Notes under the pieces: generated by a model | Told to the model about the DNA's origin: nothing | Databases searched by the model: none | Seen by the model: the letters and a program-made list of their open reading frames with translations, nothing else | Program-made: the position numbers and the translations under genes | Shown here: positions 24,632 to 34,562 of the stretch, piece after piece | Layout: each line of letters opens with the position of its first letter | How positions within the stretch are numbered: the first letter of the stretch is position 1 | Source of the DNA: Burkholderia pseudomultivorans | GTDB lineage: Bacteria > Pseudomonadota > Gammaproteobacteria > Burkholderiales > Burkholderiaceae | Reading direction: 5' to 3' | Assembly (NCBI RefSeq): GCF_902499075.1 | Contig: NZ_CABVPP010000061.1 | Coordinates: 1-39,764, forward strand | Length of the DNA: 39,764 nucleotides

Positions 24632-26113
24632 ATGCATTCGCATCCCGAAGCGGCCGATACGCTGATCGTCGGCGCGCAACTGTACGACGGCACCGGCGCG
24701 CCGCCCGTCACGCGCGACGTCGCGATCCGCAACGGCCTGATCGCGGCGATCGGCAACCTGTCGAACTGGCTTGCCGAGACCGTCGTCGATGCGAACGGCC
24801 GTGCGCTCGCGCCGGGCTTCGTCGACGTGCACACGCACGACGACACGCACGTGATTCGCGCGCCGCAGATGCTGCCGAAGATCTCGCAGGGCGTGACGAC
24901 GGTGATCGTCGGCAACTGCGGGATCAGCGCGGCGCCGGTGACGCTCGCGGGCGACCCGCCCGACCCGATGAACCTGCTCGGCGAGCGCGACGCGTTCCGC
25001 TATCCGACCTTCGCCGACTATGTCGCGGCCGTGAACGACGCGCGGCCGGCGGTGAACGTCGCCGCGCTGATCGGGCACACGGCGTTGCGCAACAACCAGA
25101 TGGATCGCCTCGATCGCGCAGCGACCGACAGCGAGATTGCCGCGATGCGCGCGCAGCTCGAGGAGGCGCTCGCGAACGGCGCGCTCGGGTTGTCGTCCGG
25201 TCTCGCGTACGGCTCCGCGTTCGCGGCGCCGGCCGAGGAGGTGATGGCGCTCGCCGAGCCGCTCGCGAACGCGGGCGCGCTGTATACGACGCACATGCGC
25301 ACCGAGTTCGACGCGATCCTCGACGCGATGGAGGAGGCGTACCAAGTCGGCCGCCACGCGCGCGTGCCGGTCGTGATCTCGCACCTGAAATGCGCGGGCC
25401 CGTCGAACTGGGGGCGCAGCACCGAGGTGCTCGCATCGCTCGAAGGCGCGCGCCGCTACCAGCCGGTCGGCTGCGACTGCTATCCGTACAGCCGCAGCTC
25501 GTCGACGCTCGACCTGAAGCAGGTGACGGGCGACATCGACATCACGATCACGTGGTCCGAGCCGCATCCGGAAGTCGCGGGGCGGCTGCTGAAGGCGATC
25601 GCCGCCGACTGGGGCGTGACCGAGCAGGAAGCCGCGCAGCGCATTCGCCCGGCCGGCGCGGTGTACCACAACATGTCCGAGGACGACGTGCGCCGGATCC
25701 TGTCGCATCCGGCGACGATGGTCGGCTCGGACGGCCTGCCGAACGATCCGCTGCCGCATCCGCGGTTGTGGGGTGCGTTCCCGCGCGTGCTCGGCCATTA
25801 CGTGCGCGACACGAACCTGCTGCCGCTCGAGGAGGCGATCCGCAAGATGACGTCGCTGTCCGCGCGCCGCTACGGGCTTGCGCGCCGCGGCGAGGTGCAC
25901 GTCGGCTACCACGCCGATCTCGTGCTGTTCGATCCGGCGCGCGTGATCGACGCGGCGACGTTCGACAAGCCGCAGCAGCCCGCGCACGGGATCGACGCGG
26001 TGTGGGTGAACGGTGTGCTCGCTTACGAGAACGGCCAGCCGACCGGCGCGCGCGCGGGCGGTTTCGTCGCGCGCGGCGAACGTGCGCCGGCGAGCGCCGA
26101 CGCCGCGTTCTGA
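24632..26113 (+). CDS. N-acyl-D-amino-acid deacylase (D-aminoacylase)
   Basis: A 493-residue amidohydrolase that should release D-amino acids from N-acyl (for example N-acetyl) forms. Zinc-site residues match the well studied Alcaligenes D-aminoacylase: His67 and His69 in DVHTHDD, Cys96 in GNCGIS, and His221 (TTHMRTEFD) and His251 (ISHLKCAG); the catalytic aspartate equivalent is Asp367 in GSDGLPND. Those numbers agree with the published ones to within one residue, as I recall them. GGAG lies a few bases before the ATG, two bases after the RpiR stop. Side-chain specificity (neutral, D-Glu or D-Asp type) is not clear by eye. Confidence 0.92.
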   Translation: MHSHPEAADTLIVGAQLYDGTGAPPVTRDVAIRNGLIAAIGNLSNWLAETVVDANGRALAPGFVDVHTHDDTHVIRAPQMLPKISQGVTTVIVGNCGISAAPVTLAGDPPDPMNLLGERDAFRYPTFADYVAAVNDARPAVNVAALIGHTALRNNQMDRLDRAATDSEIAAMRAQLEEALANGALGLSSGLAYGSAFAAPAEEVMALAEPLANAGALYTTHMRTEFDAILDAMEEAYQVGRHARVPVVISHLKCAGPSNWGRSTEVLASLEGARRYQPVGCDCYPYSRSSSTLDLKQVTGDIDITITWSEPHPEVAGRLLKAIAADWGVTEQEAAQRIRPAGAVYHNMSEDDVRRILSHPATMVGSDGLPNDPLPHPRLWGAFPRVLGHYVRDTNLLPLEEAIRKMTSLSARRYGLARRGEVHVGYHADLVLFDPARVIDAATFDKPQQPAHGIDAVWVNGVLAYENGQPTGARAGGFVARGERAPASADAAF

Positions 26114-26137
26114 ACGCGGCCGAGCTGCCGATATTCC

Positions 26138-26161
26138 GCGCGCGCCGCTTGCGGCGCGCGC
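26138..26161 (+). repeat. Intercistronic GC hairpin between aminoacylase and RidA genes
   Basis: An 11-bp perfect inverted repeat (26138-26148 with 26151-26161) leaves only TT between the arms, in the 87-bp gap before the RidA gene. No T run follows, so it is not a typical terminator; it may protect the upstream mRNA or reduce read-through to the third gene. Confidence 0.5.
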
Positions 26162-26200
26162 ATTCGCAACCGAAACGGAACTGAAACGAGGAGTGAAACG

Positions 26201-26587
26201 ATGAAGCGATATGGCGTAGGCGAAGCGAAGGGCACGGGCGGTCAGGTGATGCCGTTCGCGCGTGCGGTCGAGGCCGACGGCTGGCTGTACGTGTCGGGCC
26301 AGACGCCGATGGTGAACGGCGAGGTCGTCGAAGGCGGGATCGTCACGCAGTCGAAGCAGGCGATCGAGAACGTGATCGCGATTCTGAAGGAAGCCGGCTA
26401 CGGCCTTGAGCACGTCGTGCGCTGCGGCGTGTGGCTCGACGATGCGCGCGACTTCGCGTCGTTCAACCGCGTGTTCGTCTCGTATTTCGGCGAGCATCCG
26501 CCGGCACGCGCGTGCGTGCAGTCGAGCATGGTGATCGACTGCAAGGTCGAGGTCGACTGTATCGCGTACAAGGCGCCGGCGAAGTAA
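26201..26587 (+). CDS. RidA (YjgF/YER057c/UK114) family deaminase
   Basis: A 128-residue RidA-family protein. Segments WLYVSGQTP, GGIVTQSKQAIENV and HPPARACVQSSMV are characteristic, and the arginine in PARACV is in the position that binds the carboxylate of enamine/imine substrates. RidA hydrolyses reactive 2-aminoacrylate or related imines released by PLP dehydratases. Its place after the D-aminoacylase, opposite a PLP deaminase, fits removal of such intermediates. The ATG follows GAGGAG about eight bases upstream. It probably shares the RpiR transcript but is preceded by a hairpin, and it is closed by a strong terminator. Confidence 0.92.
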   Translation: MKRYGVGEAKGTGGQVMPFARAVEADGWLYVSGQTPMVNGEVVEGGIVTQSKQAIENVIAILKEAGYGLEHVVRCGVWLDDARDFASFNRVFVSYFGEHPPARACVQSSMVIDCKVEVDCIAYKAPAK

Positions 26588-26617
26588 GGCGGCGCGCGCT
26601 TGTCGCAAGTGAAATGA

Positions 26618-26652
26618 AAACAGCCCGGTCGATTCGACCGGGCTGTTTCGTT
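26618..26652. terminator. Bidirectional rho-independent terminator between RidA gene and queF
   Basis: AAACAGCCCGGTC (26618-26630) pairs with GACCGGGCTGTTT (26636-26648) around GATTC, with TTTCGTTT after it and AAAA before. The A and T flanks make it work in both directions, ending the rightward RidA transcript and the leftward queF transcript. Confidence 0.92.
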
Positions 26653-26669
26653 TGGCCCTTCACCCACCC

Positions 26670-27494
26670 TCACTGCCGCGCCGTCCGCGCGTTATCCGGC
26701 ATCGGCTGGTTGTAGTTGGTCCGGAACGGATTGATGTCGAGCCCGCCGCGGCGCGTATACCGCGCATACACCGCGAGCTTCACCGGCTTGCAGCGATGCA
26801 GGATGTCGAGAAAGATCCGCTCGACGCACTGCTCGTGAAAGCCCGTGTGATTGCGGAACGAGATGATGTAGCGCAGCAGCCCCGCATGATCGATCTGCGG
26901 CCCGACATAGTGGATCTGCACGCTGCCCCAGTCCGGCTGCCCCGTCACCGGACAGTTCGACTTCAGCAGGTCCGACACCAGCGTTTCCTCGACTGGCGCT
27001 TCGTCTTCGGCGGCCGACAGCAGCGACGGGTCGGGTTCGTACACGTCGGCATCGAGGTCGAGCCGGTCGAGCGACAAGCCATCGAGCTCGTCCATCTCGA
27101 GCTTGCGGAAGTCGTGCGGCGACACCAGCTGCACCGACACGCTCGCGCCGCACGCGGCCGACACGTCGCGCTTGAGCACGTCGCGCACCGCGTCGACCGA
27201 ATCGAACCGCGATTGCGCGAACGAGCCGAGATACAGCTTGAACGACTTCGATTCGACGATGTTCGGCGATTCGGCCGGCACGTAGAAGGTCGCGACCGCG
27301 ACCTGCGGCTTGCCGCGCGCGTTCAGCCACGACAGCTCGTACGCGTTCCAGATGTCGGTGCCGAAGAACGGCAGCGCCGCCGTGATGCCGATCTGCTCGC
27401 GCGCGCCCGCGCGCGGGATCGGGAACAGCAGCGACGCGTCGTATTGCGATGCGTAGACGGTCGCCTTGCCGAGCGGGGAGTGTTCAGGATTCAT
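26670..27494 (-). CDS. queF: NADPH-dependent 7-cyano-7-deazaguanine reductase
   Basis: A 274-residue, two-domain (E. coli-type) QueF that reduces preQ0 to preQ1 with NADPH in queuosine synthesis. The catalytic cysteine is near residue 181 in [15 protein letters not shown]; the [14 protein letters not shown] segment holds the conserved NADPH motif region (ESKSFKLY), and [10 protein letters not shown] carries the substrate glutamate. Length agrees with the E. coli enzyme of about 282 residues. The gene follows ilvA on the same strand with 12 bp between, so it is probably read from the ilvA promoter. No preQ1 riboswitch is visible upstream. Confidence 0.95.
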   Translation of the reverse strand: MNPEHSPLGKATVYASQYDASLLFPIPRAGAREQIGITAALPFFGTDIWNAYELSWLNARGKPQVAVATFYVPAESPNIVESKSFKLYLGSFAQSRFDSVDAVRDVLKRDVSAACGASVSVQLVSPHDFRKLEMDELDGLSLDRLDLDADVYEPDPSLLSAAEDEAPVEETLVSDLLKSNCPVTGQPDWGSVQIHYVGPQIDHAGLLRYIISFRNHTGFHEQCVERIFLDILHRCKPVKLAVYARYTRRGGLDINPFRTNYNQPMPDNARTARQ

Positions 27495-27506
27495 TGCGTG
27501 ATGCCT

Positions 27507-29030
27507 TTACGACAGGAAGAGGCGGTACGCCGGGTTGGCGCTCTCTTCGACATACGGATAGCCGAGCGCCGCGAGGAAGCGTTCGAACTCGGCGCGATCG
27601 GTCTGCGGCACCTGCAGCCCGACGAGGATCGAGCTGTAGTCCGCGCCCTGGTTCCGGTAGTGGAACAGGCTGATGTTCCAGTCCGGCGCCATCGACGACA
27701 GGAACTTCATCAGCGCGCCCGGCCGCTCGGGGAATTCGAAGCGGAACAGGCGCTCGTCGAGCGCGAGCGGCGAGCGGCCGCCGACCATGTAGCGGATATG
27801 CTCCTTCGACAGCTCGTCGTGCGTCAGGTCGACCGTCCTGAAGCCGTGCGACTCGAAGTTCGCGGCGATCTCCGCCGATTCGCCGCGGCGGCGGATCTGC
27901 ACGCCGACGAAGATGTGCGCGGACTGCGCATCGGCGATCCGGTAGTTGAACTCGGTGACGTTGCGGTCGCCGACCAGCGAGCAGAAGCGCCTGAAGCTGC
28001 CGCGCTCTTCGGGAATCGTGACCGCGAACACCGCTTCGCGCGCCTCGCCGACTTCCGCGCGTTCCGCGACGAAGCGCATCCGGTCGAAGTTCATGTTCGC
28101 GCCGGACGTGACCGCGACCAGCGTCTGGTTCTCGATCCCTTCGCGTTCCGCATACAGCTTCGCGCCGGCCACCGCGAGCGCACCGGACGGCTCGAGCACG
28201 CTGCGCGTGTCCTGGAACACGTCCTTGATCGCCGCGCACAGCGCGTCGGTGTCGACCGTCACGACGCCGTCGAGGTATTCGCGGCAAAGCCGGAAAGTTT
28301 CCTCGCCGACGAGCTTCACCGCGGTGCCGTCCGCGAACAGGCCGACTTCGGCCAGCTCGACGCGCTTGCCGGCCTCGAGCGACTGCGCCATCGCGCACGA
28401 ATCCTCGGCCTGCACGCCGATCACCTTGATCTCCGGGCGCACCGCCTTCACGTACGCGGCGACGCCGGACGCGAGCCCGCCGCCGCCGATCGGCACGAAG
28501 ATCGCGTGGATCGGACCCTGGTGCTGGCGCAGGATCTCCATCGCGATCGTGCCCTGACCGGCGATCACGTACGGATCGTCGAACGGGTGTACGAACGTGA
28601 GGCCGCGCTCTTCCTGCACCTTGACCGCGTGCGCGTATGCATCGCTGTACGATTCGCCCGCCTGGATCACCTCGACGCCCGGGCCGCCGTGCGCGCGCAC
28701 CGCGTCGACCTTCACCTGCGGCGTCGTGACGGGCACGACGATCACCGCCTTCACGCCCATCCGGGCCGCCGAGAACGCGACGCCCTGCGCGTGGTTGCCG
28801 GCCGACGCCGTAATCACGCCGCGCGCGAGCGCGTCGGCCGGAATGTGCGCCATCTTGTTGTACGCGCCGCGCAGCTTGAACGAGAACACCGGCTGGTTGT
28901 CCTCGCGCTTCAGGTACACGGGGTTGCGCAGCCGGGCCGACAGGTTGCGGGCGGGTTCGAGTTCCGTCTCGATCGCGACGTCGTAGACGCGCGCGGTGAG
29001 GATTTTCTTCAGGTAATCGTGGGAGGCCAT
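27507..29030 (-). CDS. ilvA: Threonine ammonia-lyase (biosynthetic threonine deaminase)
   Basis: A 507-residue PLP enzyme that converts L-threonine to 2-oxobutanoate and ammonia, the first step of isoleucine synthesis. The PLP lysine is in VFSFKLRGAYNK (about residue 54); the serine/glycine loops SAGNHAQG and PIGGGGLASG are present. Two ACT-like regulatory domains follow (about residues 330-410 and 425-500), as expected for isoleucine feedback control; total length agrees with the E. coli enzyme. ATG 29030 has no strong ribosome site, but the sequence begins exactly as in relatives. On the minus strand TATCAT (29077 to 29072) is a plausible -10. queF follows. Confidence 0.94.
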   Translation of the reverse strand: MASHDYLKKILTARVYDVAIETELEPARNLSARLRNPVYLKREDNQPVFSFKLRGAYNKMAHIPADALARGVITASAGNHAQGVAFSAARMGVKAVIVVPVTTPQVKVDAVRAHGGPGVEVIQAGESYSDAYAHAVKVQEERGLTFVHPFDDPYVIAGQGTIAMEILRQHQGPIHAIFVPIGGGGLASGVAAYVKAVRPEIKVIGVQAEDSCAMAQSLEAGKRVELAEVGLFADGTAVKLVGEETFRLCREYLDGVVTVDTDALCAAIKDVFQDTRSVLEPSGALAVAGAKLYAEREGIENQTLVAVTSGANMNFDRMRFVAERAEVGEAREAVFAVTIPEERGSFRRFCSLVGDRNVTEFNYRIADAQSAHIFVGVQIRRRGESAEIAANFESHGFRTVDLTHDELSKEHIRYMVGGRSPLALDERLFRFEFPERPGALMKFLSSMAPDWNISLFHYRNQGADYSSILVGLQVPQTDRAEFERFLAALGYPYVEESANPAYRLFLS

Positions 29031-29071
29031 GGGGGCTCGCGTGCGGTGCGGAAGCAGACGGTAAAGGATCA

Positions 29072-29077
29072 ATGATA
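29072..29077 (-). promoter_or_regulatory. Candidate -10 element of ilvA
   Basis: TATCAT on the minus strand, five of six matches to TATAAT, lies 42 bp before the ilvA start, giving a leader of about 35 nt. No convincing -35 box is seen at the usual distance. Confidence 0.35.
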
Positions 29078-29310
29078 GCGCCAAGGGTCCCGCCGCATGC
29101 AAGCGGCGTGCCGCATGCGCGGCGCCGGCAGGTGCGGCGGCGGCGCCGTCCGGACGTCCGGCACGGCGTTTTTTACCGGTTTAACCGCCCGGTTACCGAC
29201 CGGCCGGGCGGCGAATGATCAGGCGAAATCGCGGCGAGCCAGACCTGGCGCGGCTTCGCGGGATAGCCCCACGGGCTGTCCGGCGTGTCACGCGTGTTGC
29301 GATCATGGGT

Positions 29311-29610
29311 TAGAATTCCGTTTTGAATCAAGGATCGGAAGATGCAGAGGCACCCTCGGATCGCCGAATTGACGCCGTCGCCGCGCGCAGCCCATCCCGC
29401 GGCGGAACGGCATGCGCGCCGCGCGCGATCGTGCTGATGGCTCCGAGTGCCGCCAGGCCCTGTCGCCGTCCCGGAGTGGCGAATCCCTGCCCGCTCCGGC
29501 CCGATGCAGGACAGTCGCGCGCCTGGTAACAGAACAGATTTCCCCAAGATTGCGCCCACGCGCTTGCCGACGCCCGTGCACGGTGTATCGGCCCTCCGAG
29601 TCGTCCGAAC
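29311..29610 (+). promoter_or_regulatory. Candidate promoter and about 290-nt leader of the fused oxidoreductase gene
   Basis: TAGAAT at 29311-29316 is a good -10 candidate in the 580-bp gap between ilvA and the next gene; its -35 is weak. Transcription would begin near 29323 and leave a leader of about 288 nt before the ATG at 29611. The leader is GC-rich and could fold into several hairpins, but I cannot match it to a known riboswitch class. No Shine-Dalgarno sequence stands before the ATG. The stretch 29078-29310 holds nothing I can support. Confidence 0.35.
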
Positions 29611-32600
29611 ATGAACGCACCACAAGTTTTCGATCCGCATGGCGCGGCCGCTGCCGTCGCCGCCGACCCCGCGCCCCGACTGCGCGAGATTCCCTATAAC
29701 TACACGTCCTTCTCCGACCGCGAGATCGTGATCCGCCTGCTCGGCGAAGAGGCGTGGTCGGTGCTCGACGAGCTGCGCGCCGAACGCCGCACCGGCCGCT
29801 CGGCGCGGATGCTGTACGAGGTGCTCGGCGACATCTGGGTCGTGCGCCGCAATCCGTACCTGCAGGACGACCTGCTCGACAACCCGAAGCGCCGCGCGCT
29901 GCTGATCGAGGCGCTGAACCACCGCCTGACCGAAATCGGCAAGCGCCGCCGCGCCGACCTGACCGAGCACCACGACGACGCGGGCCGCGAGCGCGCGGTG
30001 CGCGTCGAGGCGCTCGAAGCGGCCGCGCAGCGCGCGGTCGACGAGTTCGCGGACGAATTCGACAAGATGGCCGAGCTGCGCCGCCGCGCGACCAAGGCGC
30101 TCGGCCGCTGCACGCAGAAGGACAACATCCGCTTCGACGGGCTGTCGCGCGTGTCGCACGTGACCGACGCGACCGACTGGCGCGTCGAGTACCCGTTCGT
30201 CGTGCTGACGCCCGACACCGAAGCCGAGATCGCCGCGCTGATCAAGGCCTGCTTCGAGCTCGGCCTGACCGTGATCCCGCGCGGCGGCGGCACCGGCTAT
30301 ACGGGCGGCGCGGTGCCGCTCACGCCGTTCTCCGCGGTGATCAATACCGAGAAGCTTGAGCAACTGGGCGCGGTCGAACTGACCGAGCTGCCGGGCGTCG
30401 CGCACAAGGTGCCGACGATCTTCTCCGGCGCGGGCGTCGTCACGCGCCGCGTGACCGAGGCGGCCGAGGCGGCCGGCTACGTGTTCGCGGTCGATCCGAC
30501 CTCGCTCGACGCATCGTGCATCGGCGGCAACGTCGCGATGAACGCCGGCGGCAAGAAGGCCGTGCTGTGGGGCACCGCGCTCGACAACCTCGCCTGGTGG
30601 CGGATGGTCGACCCGGACGGCAACTGGCTCGAGGTCACGCGCCACGAGCACAACCAGGGCAAGATCCACGACATCGCGGTCGCGCGCTTCGAGCTGAAGT
30701 GGTTCGACGGCGCGTACGCGCCGGGCGAGAAGCTGCTGCGCTCCGAAATGCTCGAGATCGAAGGCCGCCGGTTCCGCAAGGAAGGGCTCGGCAAGGACGT
30801 CACCGACAAGTTCCTCGCGGGCCTGCCGGGCGTGCAGAAGGAAGGCTGCGACGGGCTGATCACGTCCGCGCGCTGGGTGCTGCACAAGATGCCCGCGCAT
30901 ACGCGCACCGTCTGCCTGGAGTTCTTCGGCCAGGCGCGCGAGGCGATCCCGAGCATCGTCGAGATCAAGGACTACCTGTTCGAGACCTCGAAGCAGGGCG
31001 GCGCGATCCTCGCCGGCCTCGAGCACCTCGACGAGCGCTACCTGCGCGCGGTCGGCTACGCGACCAAGAGCAAGCGCAACGCCTTCCCGAAGATGGTGCT
31101 GATCGGCGACATCGTCGGCGACGACGCCGATGCGGTCGCGCACGCGACGTCCGAAGTGATCCGGATGGCGAACGGCAAGAGCGGCGAGGGCTTCGTCGCG
31201 GTCAGCGCCGAGGCGCGCAAGCGCTTCTGGCTCGACCGCAGCCGCACGGCCGCGATCGCGAAGCACACGAACGCGTTCAAGATCAACGAGGACGTCGTCA
31301 TTCCGCTGAACCGGATGGGCGAGTACACCGACGGCATCGAGCGGATCAACATCGAGCTGTCGCTGAAGAACAAGCTGCAGCTCATCGACGCGCTCGACGC
31401 GTTCTTCCGCGCCGGCAACCTGCCGCTCGGCAAGACCGACGACGCGAACGAGATCCCGAGCGCCGAACTGCTCGAGGACCGTGTCCAGCAGGCGCTCGAG
31501 CTGCTCAAGCGCGTGCGCGCGCGCTGGGAATTCGTGCGCGACCGGCTCGACCAGCCGCTGCGCGAGGCGCAGCACTATCTGGTGCAGCTCGGCTACGAGG
31601 CGCTCGCGGAGAAATTCGCGGATCGCGCGGACGAGCAGCCGGGCGCGACCGTGTTCCACGTCACGCAGGACCGCACGGTGCGGATCTCGTGGAAACAGGA
31701 GATCCGCGCGGAACTGCGCGCGATCTTCAACGGCGGCGCGTTCAAGCAAATCCTCGACGAAGCGCAGGCGATCCACAAGCGCGTGCTGCGCGGCCGCGTG
31801 TTCGTCGCGCTGCACATGCACGCGGGCGACGGCAACGTCCACACCAACATCCCGGTCAACTCCGACAACTACGAGATGCTGCAGGACGCGCACGCGGCGG
31901 TCGCGCGCATCATGACGCTCGCGCGTTCGCTGGACGGCGTGATTTCCGGCGAGCACGGGATCGGCATCACGAAGCTCGAGTTCCTGACCGACGACGAGAT
32001 CGCCGAATTCCGCGCGTACAAGCAGCGCGTCGACCCGAACGGCCGCTTCAACAAGGGCAAGCTGCTCGACGGCGCCGACCTGCGCAACGCGTACACGCCG
32101 AGCTTCGGGCTGATGGGCTACGAGTCGCTGATCATGCAGCAGTCCGACATCGGCGCGATCGCCGATTCGGTGAAGGACTGCCTGCGCTGCGGCAAGTGCA
32201 AGCCGGTGTGCGCGACCCACGTGCCGCGCGCGAACCTGCTGTACAGCCCGCGCAACAAGATCCTCGCGACCTCGTTGCTGGTCGAGGCGTTCCTGTACGA
32301 GGAGCAGACGCGCCGCGGCGTGTCGATCAAGCACTGGGACGAGTTCAACGACGTGGCCGACCACTGCACGGTGTGCCACAAGTGCGCGACGCCGTGCCCG
32401 GTGAAGATCGACTTCGGCGACGTCACGATGAACATGCGCAACCTGCTGCGCAAGATGGGCAAGAAGAAGTTCAACCCGGGCCAGGCCGCGGGCATGTTCT
32501 TCCTGAACGCGACCAATCCGCAGACGATCAACGCCGCGCGCGGCGTGATGATGGGCGTCGGCTACAAGGTGCAGCGCTTCGCGAACGACATGCTGAAGAA

Positions 32601-33630
32601 AGTCGTGACGAAGCAGACGCAGCACCCGCCCGCGACGACCGGCAAGCCGCCCGTGGTCGAGCAGGTGATCCACTTCGTCAACAAGAAGATGCCGGGCAAC
32701 CTGCCGAAGAAGACGGCGCGCGCGCTGCTCGACATCGAGGACAACAAGATCGTGCCGATCATCCGCAACCCGAAGACGACGACCGTCGATTCGGAAGCGG
32801 TGTTCTACTTCCCGGGCTGCGGCTCCGAGCGCCTGTTCTCGCAGGTCGGTCTCGCGACGCAGGCGATGCTGTGGGAGGCGGGCGTGCAGACGGTGCTGCC
32901 GCCGGGCTACCTGTGCTGCGGCTATCCGCAGCGCGGCGCGGGCCAGTACGACAAGGCCGAGAAGATCGTCACCGACAACCGCGTGCTGTTCCACCGCGTC
33001 GCGAACACGCTGAACTACCTCGACATCAAGACGGTGGTCGTGTCGTGCGGCACCTGCTACGACCAGCTCGCGGGCTACGAATTCGACAAGATCTTCCCGG
33101 GCTGCCGGATCATCGACATCCACGAGTTCCTGCTCGAGAAGGGCATGAAGCTCGACGGCGTCACCGGCACGCGCTACATGTATCACGACCCGTGCCACAC
33201 GCCGATCAAGACGATCGACCCGGTGAAGCTCGTCAACGAGCTGATGGGCTCGGAGAAGGGCGGCTACCGGATCGAGAAGAACGACCGCTGCTGCGGCGAA
33301 TCGGGCACGCTCGCGGTCACGCGTCCGGACGTGTCGACGCAGGTCCGCTTCCGCAAGGAAGAGGAGATCCGCAAGGGCGCCGCGAAGCTGCGCAGCATCC
33401 CGGTCGTGGCCGGCGGCGCACCGGCGCCGGCCGCCGCGAACGGCCCGGACGTGAAGATCCTGACGAGCTGCCCGTCGTGCCTGCAGGGTCTGTCGCGCTA
33501 CAGCGAGGACGCGAACCTCGAGGCCGACTACATCGTCGTCGAGATCGCGCGCCAGGTGCTCGGCGAGAACTGGATGGCCGATTATGTCGCACGTGCAAAC
33601 CATGGCGGGATCGAGCGCGTGCTGGTCTAA
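29611..33630 (+). CDS. Fused FAD-linked oxidase / iron-sulfur / CCG-domain oxidoreductase (DUF3683), D-2-hydroxyacid dehydrogenase-like
   Basis: A 1,339-residue single chain. Residues 1-170 form a DUF3683-like part. An FAD_binding_4 domain follows ([11 protein letters not shown] near 223), then an FAD-oxidase C domain to about 830 with [12 protein letters not shown] near 735 and GEHGIG near 780. Two ferredoxin motifs come next, [11 protein letters not shown] near 857 and [13 protein letters not shown] near 920. Then a GlcF-like CCG region with GCGSERLF near 1068, LCCGYP near 1101, CHTPIKT near 1192 and CCGESG near 1225. It joins what GlcD and GlcF do as separate subunits, so oxidation of D-lactate or another D-2-hydroxyacid with transfer to quinone is likely. 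No signal or membrane segment is seen. Confidence 0.88.
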   Translation: MNAPQVFDPHGAAAAVAADPAPRLREIPYNYTSFSDREIVIRLLGEEAWSVLDELRAERRTGRSARMLYEVLGDIWVVRRNPYLQDDLLDNPKRRALLIEALNHRLTEIGKRRRADLTEHHDDAGRERAVRVEALEAAAQRAVDEFADEFDKMAELRRRATKALGRCTQKDNIRFDGLSRVSHVTDATDWRVEYPFVVLTPDTEAEIAALIKACFELGLTVIPRGGGTGYTGGAVPLTPFSAVINTEKLEQLGAVELTELPGVAHKVPTIFSGAGVVTRRVTEAAEAAGYVFAVDPTSLDASCIGGNVAMNAGGKKAVLWGTALDNLAWWRMVDPDGNWLEVTRHEHNQGKIHDIAVARFELKWFDGAYAPGEKLLRSEMLEIEGRRFRKEGLGKDVTDKFLAGLPGVQKEGCDGLITSARWVLHKMPAHTRTVCLEFFGQAREAIPSIVEIKDYLFETSKQGGAILAGLEHLDERYLRAVGYATKSKRNAFPKMVLIGDIVGDDADAVAHATSEVIRMANGKSGEGFVAVSAEARKRFWLDRSRTAAIAKHTNAFKINEDVVIPLNRMGEYTDGIERINIELSLKNKLQLIDALDAFFRAGNLPLGKTDDANEIPSAELLEDRVQQALELLKRVRARWEFVRDRLDQPLREAQHYLVQLGYEALAEKFADRADEQPGATVFHVTQDRTVRISWKQEIRAELRAIFNGGAFKQILDEAQAIHKRVLRGRVFVALHMHAGDGNVHTNIPVNSDNYEMLQDAHAAVARIMTLARSLDGVISGEHGIGITKLEFLTDDEIAEFRAYKQRVDPNGRFNKGKLLDGADLRNAYTPSFGLMGYESLIMQQSDIGAIADSVKDCLRCGKCKPVCATHVPRANLLYSPRNKILATSLLVEAFLYEEQTRRGVSIKHWDEFNDVADHCTVCHKCATPCPVKIDFGDVTMNMRNLLRKMGKKKFNPGQAAGMFFLNATNPQTINAARGVMMGVGYKVQRFANDMLKKVVTKQTQHPPATTGKPPVVEQVIHFVNKKMPGNLPKKTARALLDIEDNKIVPIIRNPKTTTVDSEAVFYFPGCGSERLFSQVGLATQAMLWEAGVQTVLPPGYLCCGYPQRGAGQYDKAEKIVTDNRVLFHRVANTLNYLDIKTVVVSCGTCYDQLAGYEFDKIFPGCRIIDIHEFLLEKGMKLDGVTGTRYMYHDPCHTPIKTIDPVKLVNELMGSEKGGYRIEKNDRCCGESGTLAVTRPDVSTQVRFRKEEEIRKGAAKLRSIPVVAGGAPAPAAANGPDVKILTSCPSCLQGLSRYSEDANLEADYIVVEIARQVLGENWMADYVARANHGGIERVLV

Positions 33631-33704
33631 TGCGGGCATGACGACGCCCGGGGAGGGCGCGGGCGCAGGCGTTGCAGCCGGCGCCCGTCCACATGGGAGC
33701 GACG

Positions 33705-34148
33705 ATGGAATGCGTGTTTTGCCGTGAAGACGGCGGCGAGGTGCTCTGGCGGGACGACGTGCTGCGCGTCGTCCTCGCGACGGGCGAGCACGACTATCCC
33801 GGCTTCTGCCGGGTGATCTGGGGCGCGCACGTGGCCGAGTTCTCCGATCTCGGCGAGTCCGAGCGGGCACATCTGATGCGCGTGGTCTACGCGGTCGAGC
33901 GGGCCGTGCGCCGCGTGATGCAGCCGAACAAGGTGAATCTCGCGAGCCTCGGCAACATGGTGCCGCATGTGCACTGGCACGTGATCCCGCGCTTTTCGAA
34001 CGACGCCCATTTCCCGCAGCCCGTCTGGGCGCCGCGCCAGCGCAGCGTGTCCGAGGCGCTGCTGCGCACGCGCGCCGCGCAGGCCTCGCTGCTGCACAAT
34101 GCGGTGCGCGAGGAAATTCAACGCATGACCGATTCGAGGCAGCCATGA
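33705..34148 (+). CDS. HIT-family protein
   Basis: A 147-residue histidine-triad protein, a nucleotide hydrolase or transferase of the HIT superfamily. The triad HVHWHVIPR gives His88, His90 and His92, and the N-terminal MECVFCREDGGEVLWRD segment has the usual CxFC start seen in Zn-binding members, though the distal ligands are not evident. ATG 33705 has GGGAG about five bases upstream; earlier in-frame starts lack one. It overlaps the next gene by ATGA and belongs to the HIT-DUF971-ubiE group commonly seen in betaproteobacteria, a link of unknown meaning. Confidence 0.9.
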   Translation: MECVFCREDGGEVLWRDDVLRVVLATGEHDYPGFCRVIWGAHVAEFSDLGESERAHLMRVVYAVERAVRRVMQPNKVNLASLGNMVPHVHWHVIPRFSNDAHFPQPVWAPRQRSVSEALLRTRAAQASLLHNAVREEIQRMTDSRQP

Positions 34149-34558
34149 GCGGTTTGACTTCCACGACGCCGATTCCGTCCGGCGTCGTCGTGCACGCGGT
34201 GTCGCGCGTGCTCGAATTGCAGTACCCGAACGGCGACAGCTACCGGATTCCGTTCGAGCTGATGCGCGTGTATTCGCCGTCGGCCGAGGTGCGCGGCCAC
34301 GGGCCCGGCCAGGAAACGCTGCAGACCGGCAAGCGCGAGGTGACGATCACCGCGCTGGAGGGCGTGGGCAATTACGCGTTGCAGCCCACCTTCTCCGACG
34401 GCCATTCGACCGGCATCTACTCGTGGGACCTGCTGTACGAACTGGCGACGCAGCAGGATGCGCTATGGCGCGACTATTTCGACAAACTGAAGGCGGCGGG
34501 CGTCGAGCGCGATGCGCCGATGCCGGCGGCGAGCGCGCCGCACGGCCACTGCCACTGA
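34145..34558 (+). CDS. DUF971 domain protein (gamma-butyrobetaine hydroxylase N-terminal-like)
   Basis: A 137-residue protein made of one DUF971 domain, the small fold also found at the N-terminus of gamma-butyrobetaine hydroxylases. [31 protein letters not shown] and [22 protein letters not shown], spread over about residues 23-95, are the diagnostic parts. The C-terminal HGHCH could bind metal. Start ATGA overlaps the HIT stop. It precedes ubiE by 52 bp, across a hairpin. Stand-alone DUF971 proteins have been linked to iron-sulfur cluster carriers (Mrp/ApbC fusions), which is family knowledge and unproven here. Confidence 0.88.
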   Translation: MSGLTSTTPIPSGVVVHAVSRVLELQYPNGDSYRIPFELMRVYSPSAEVRGHGPGQETLQTGKREVTITALEGVGNYALQPTFSDGHSTGIYSWDLLYELATQQDALWRDYFDKLKAAGVERDAPMPAASAPHGHCH

Positions 34559-34562
34559 AATC

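Noticed and set aside
29320-29610. A lysine-riboswitch-like pattern in the leader (GAGGCAC followed by GCCGAA)
   Set aside because: The spacing between the two conserved parts is far too short and other conserved elements are absent, and the downstream gene is not lysine-related.
29173-34164. A 1,663-codon open frame on the minus strand opposite the fused oxidoreductase
   Set aside because: Its predicted protein is a low-complexity run of Arg, His, Asp, Val and Leu with no domain. It mirrors the codon bias of the sense gene, as is normal in very GC-rich DNA.
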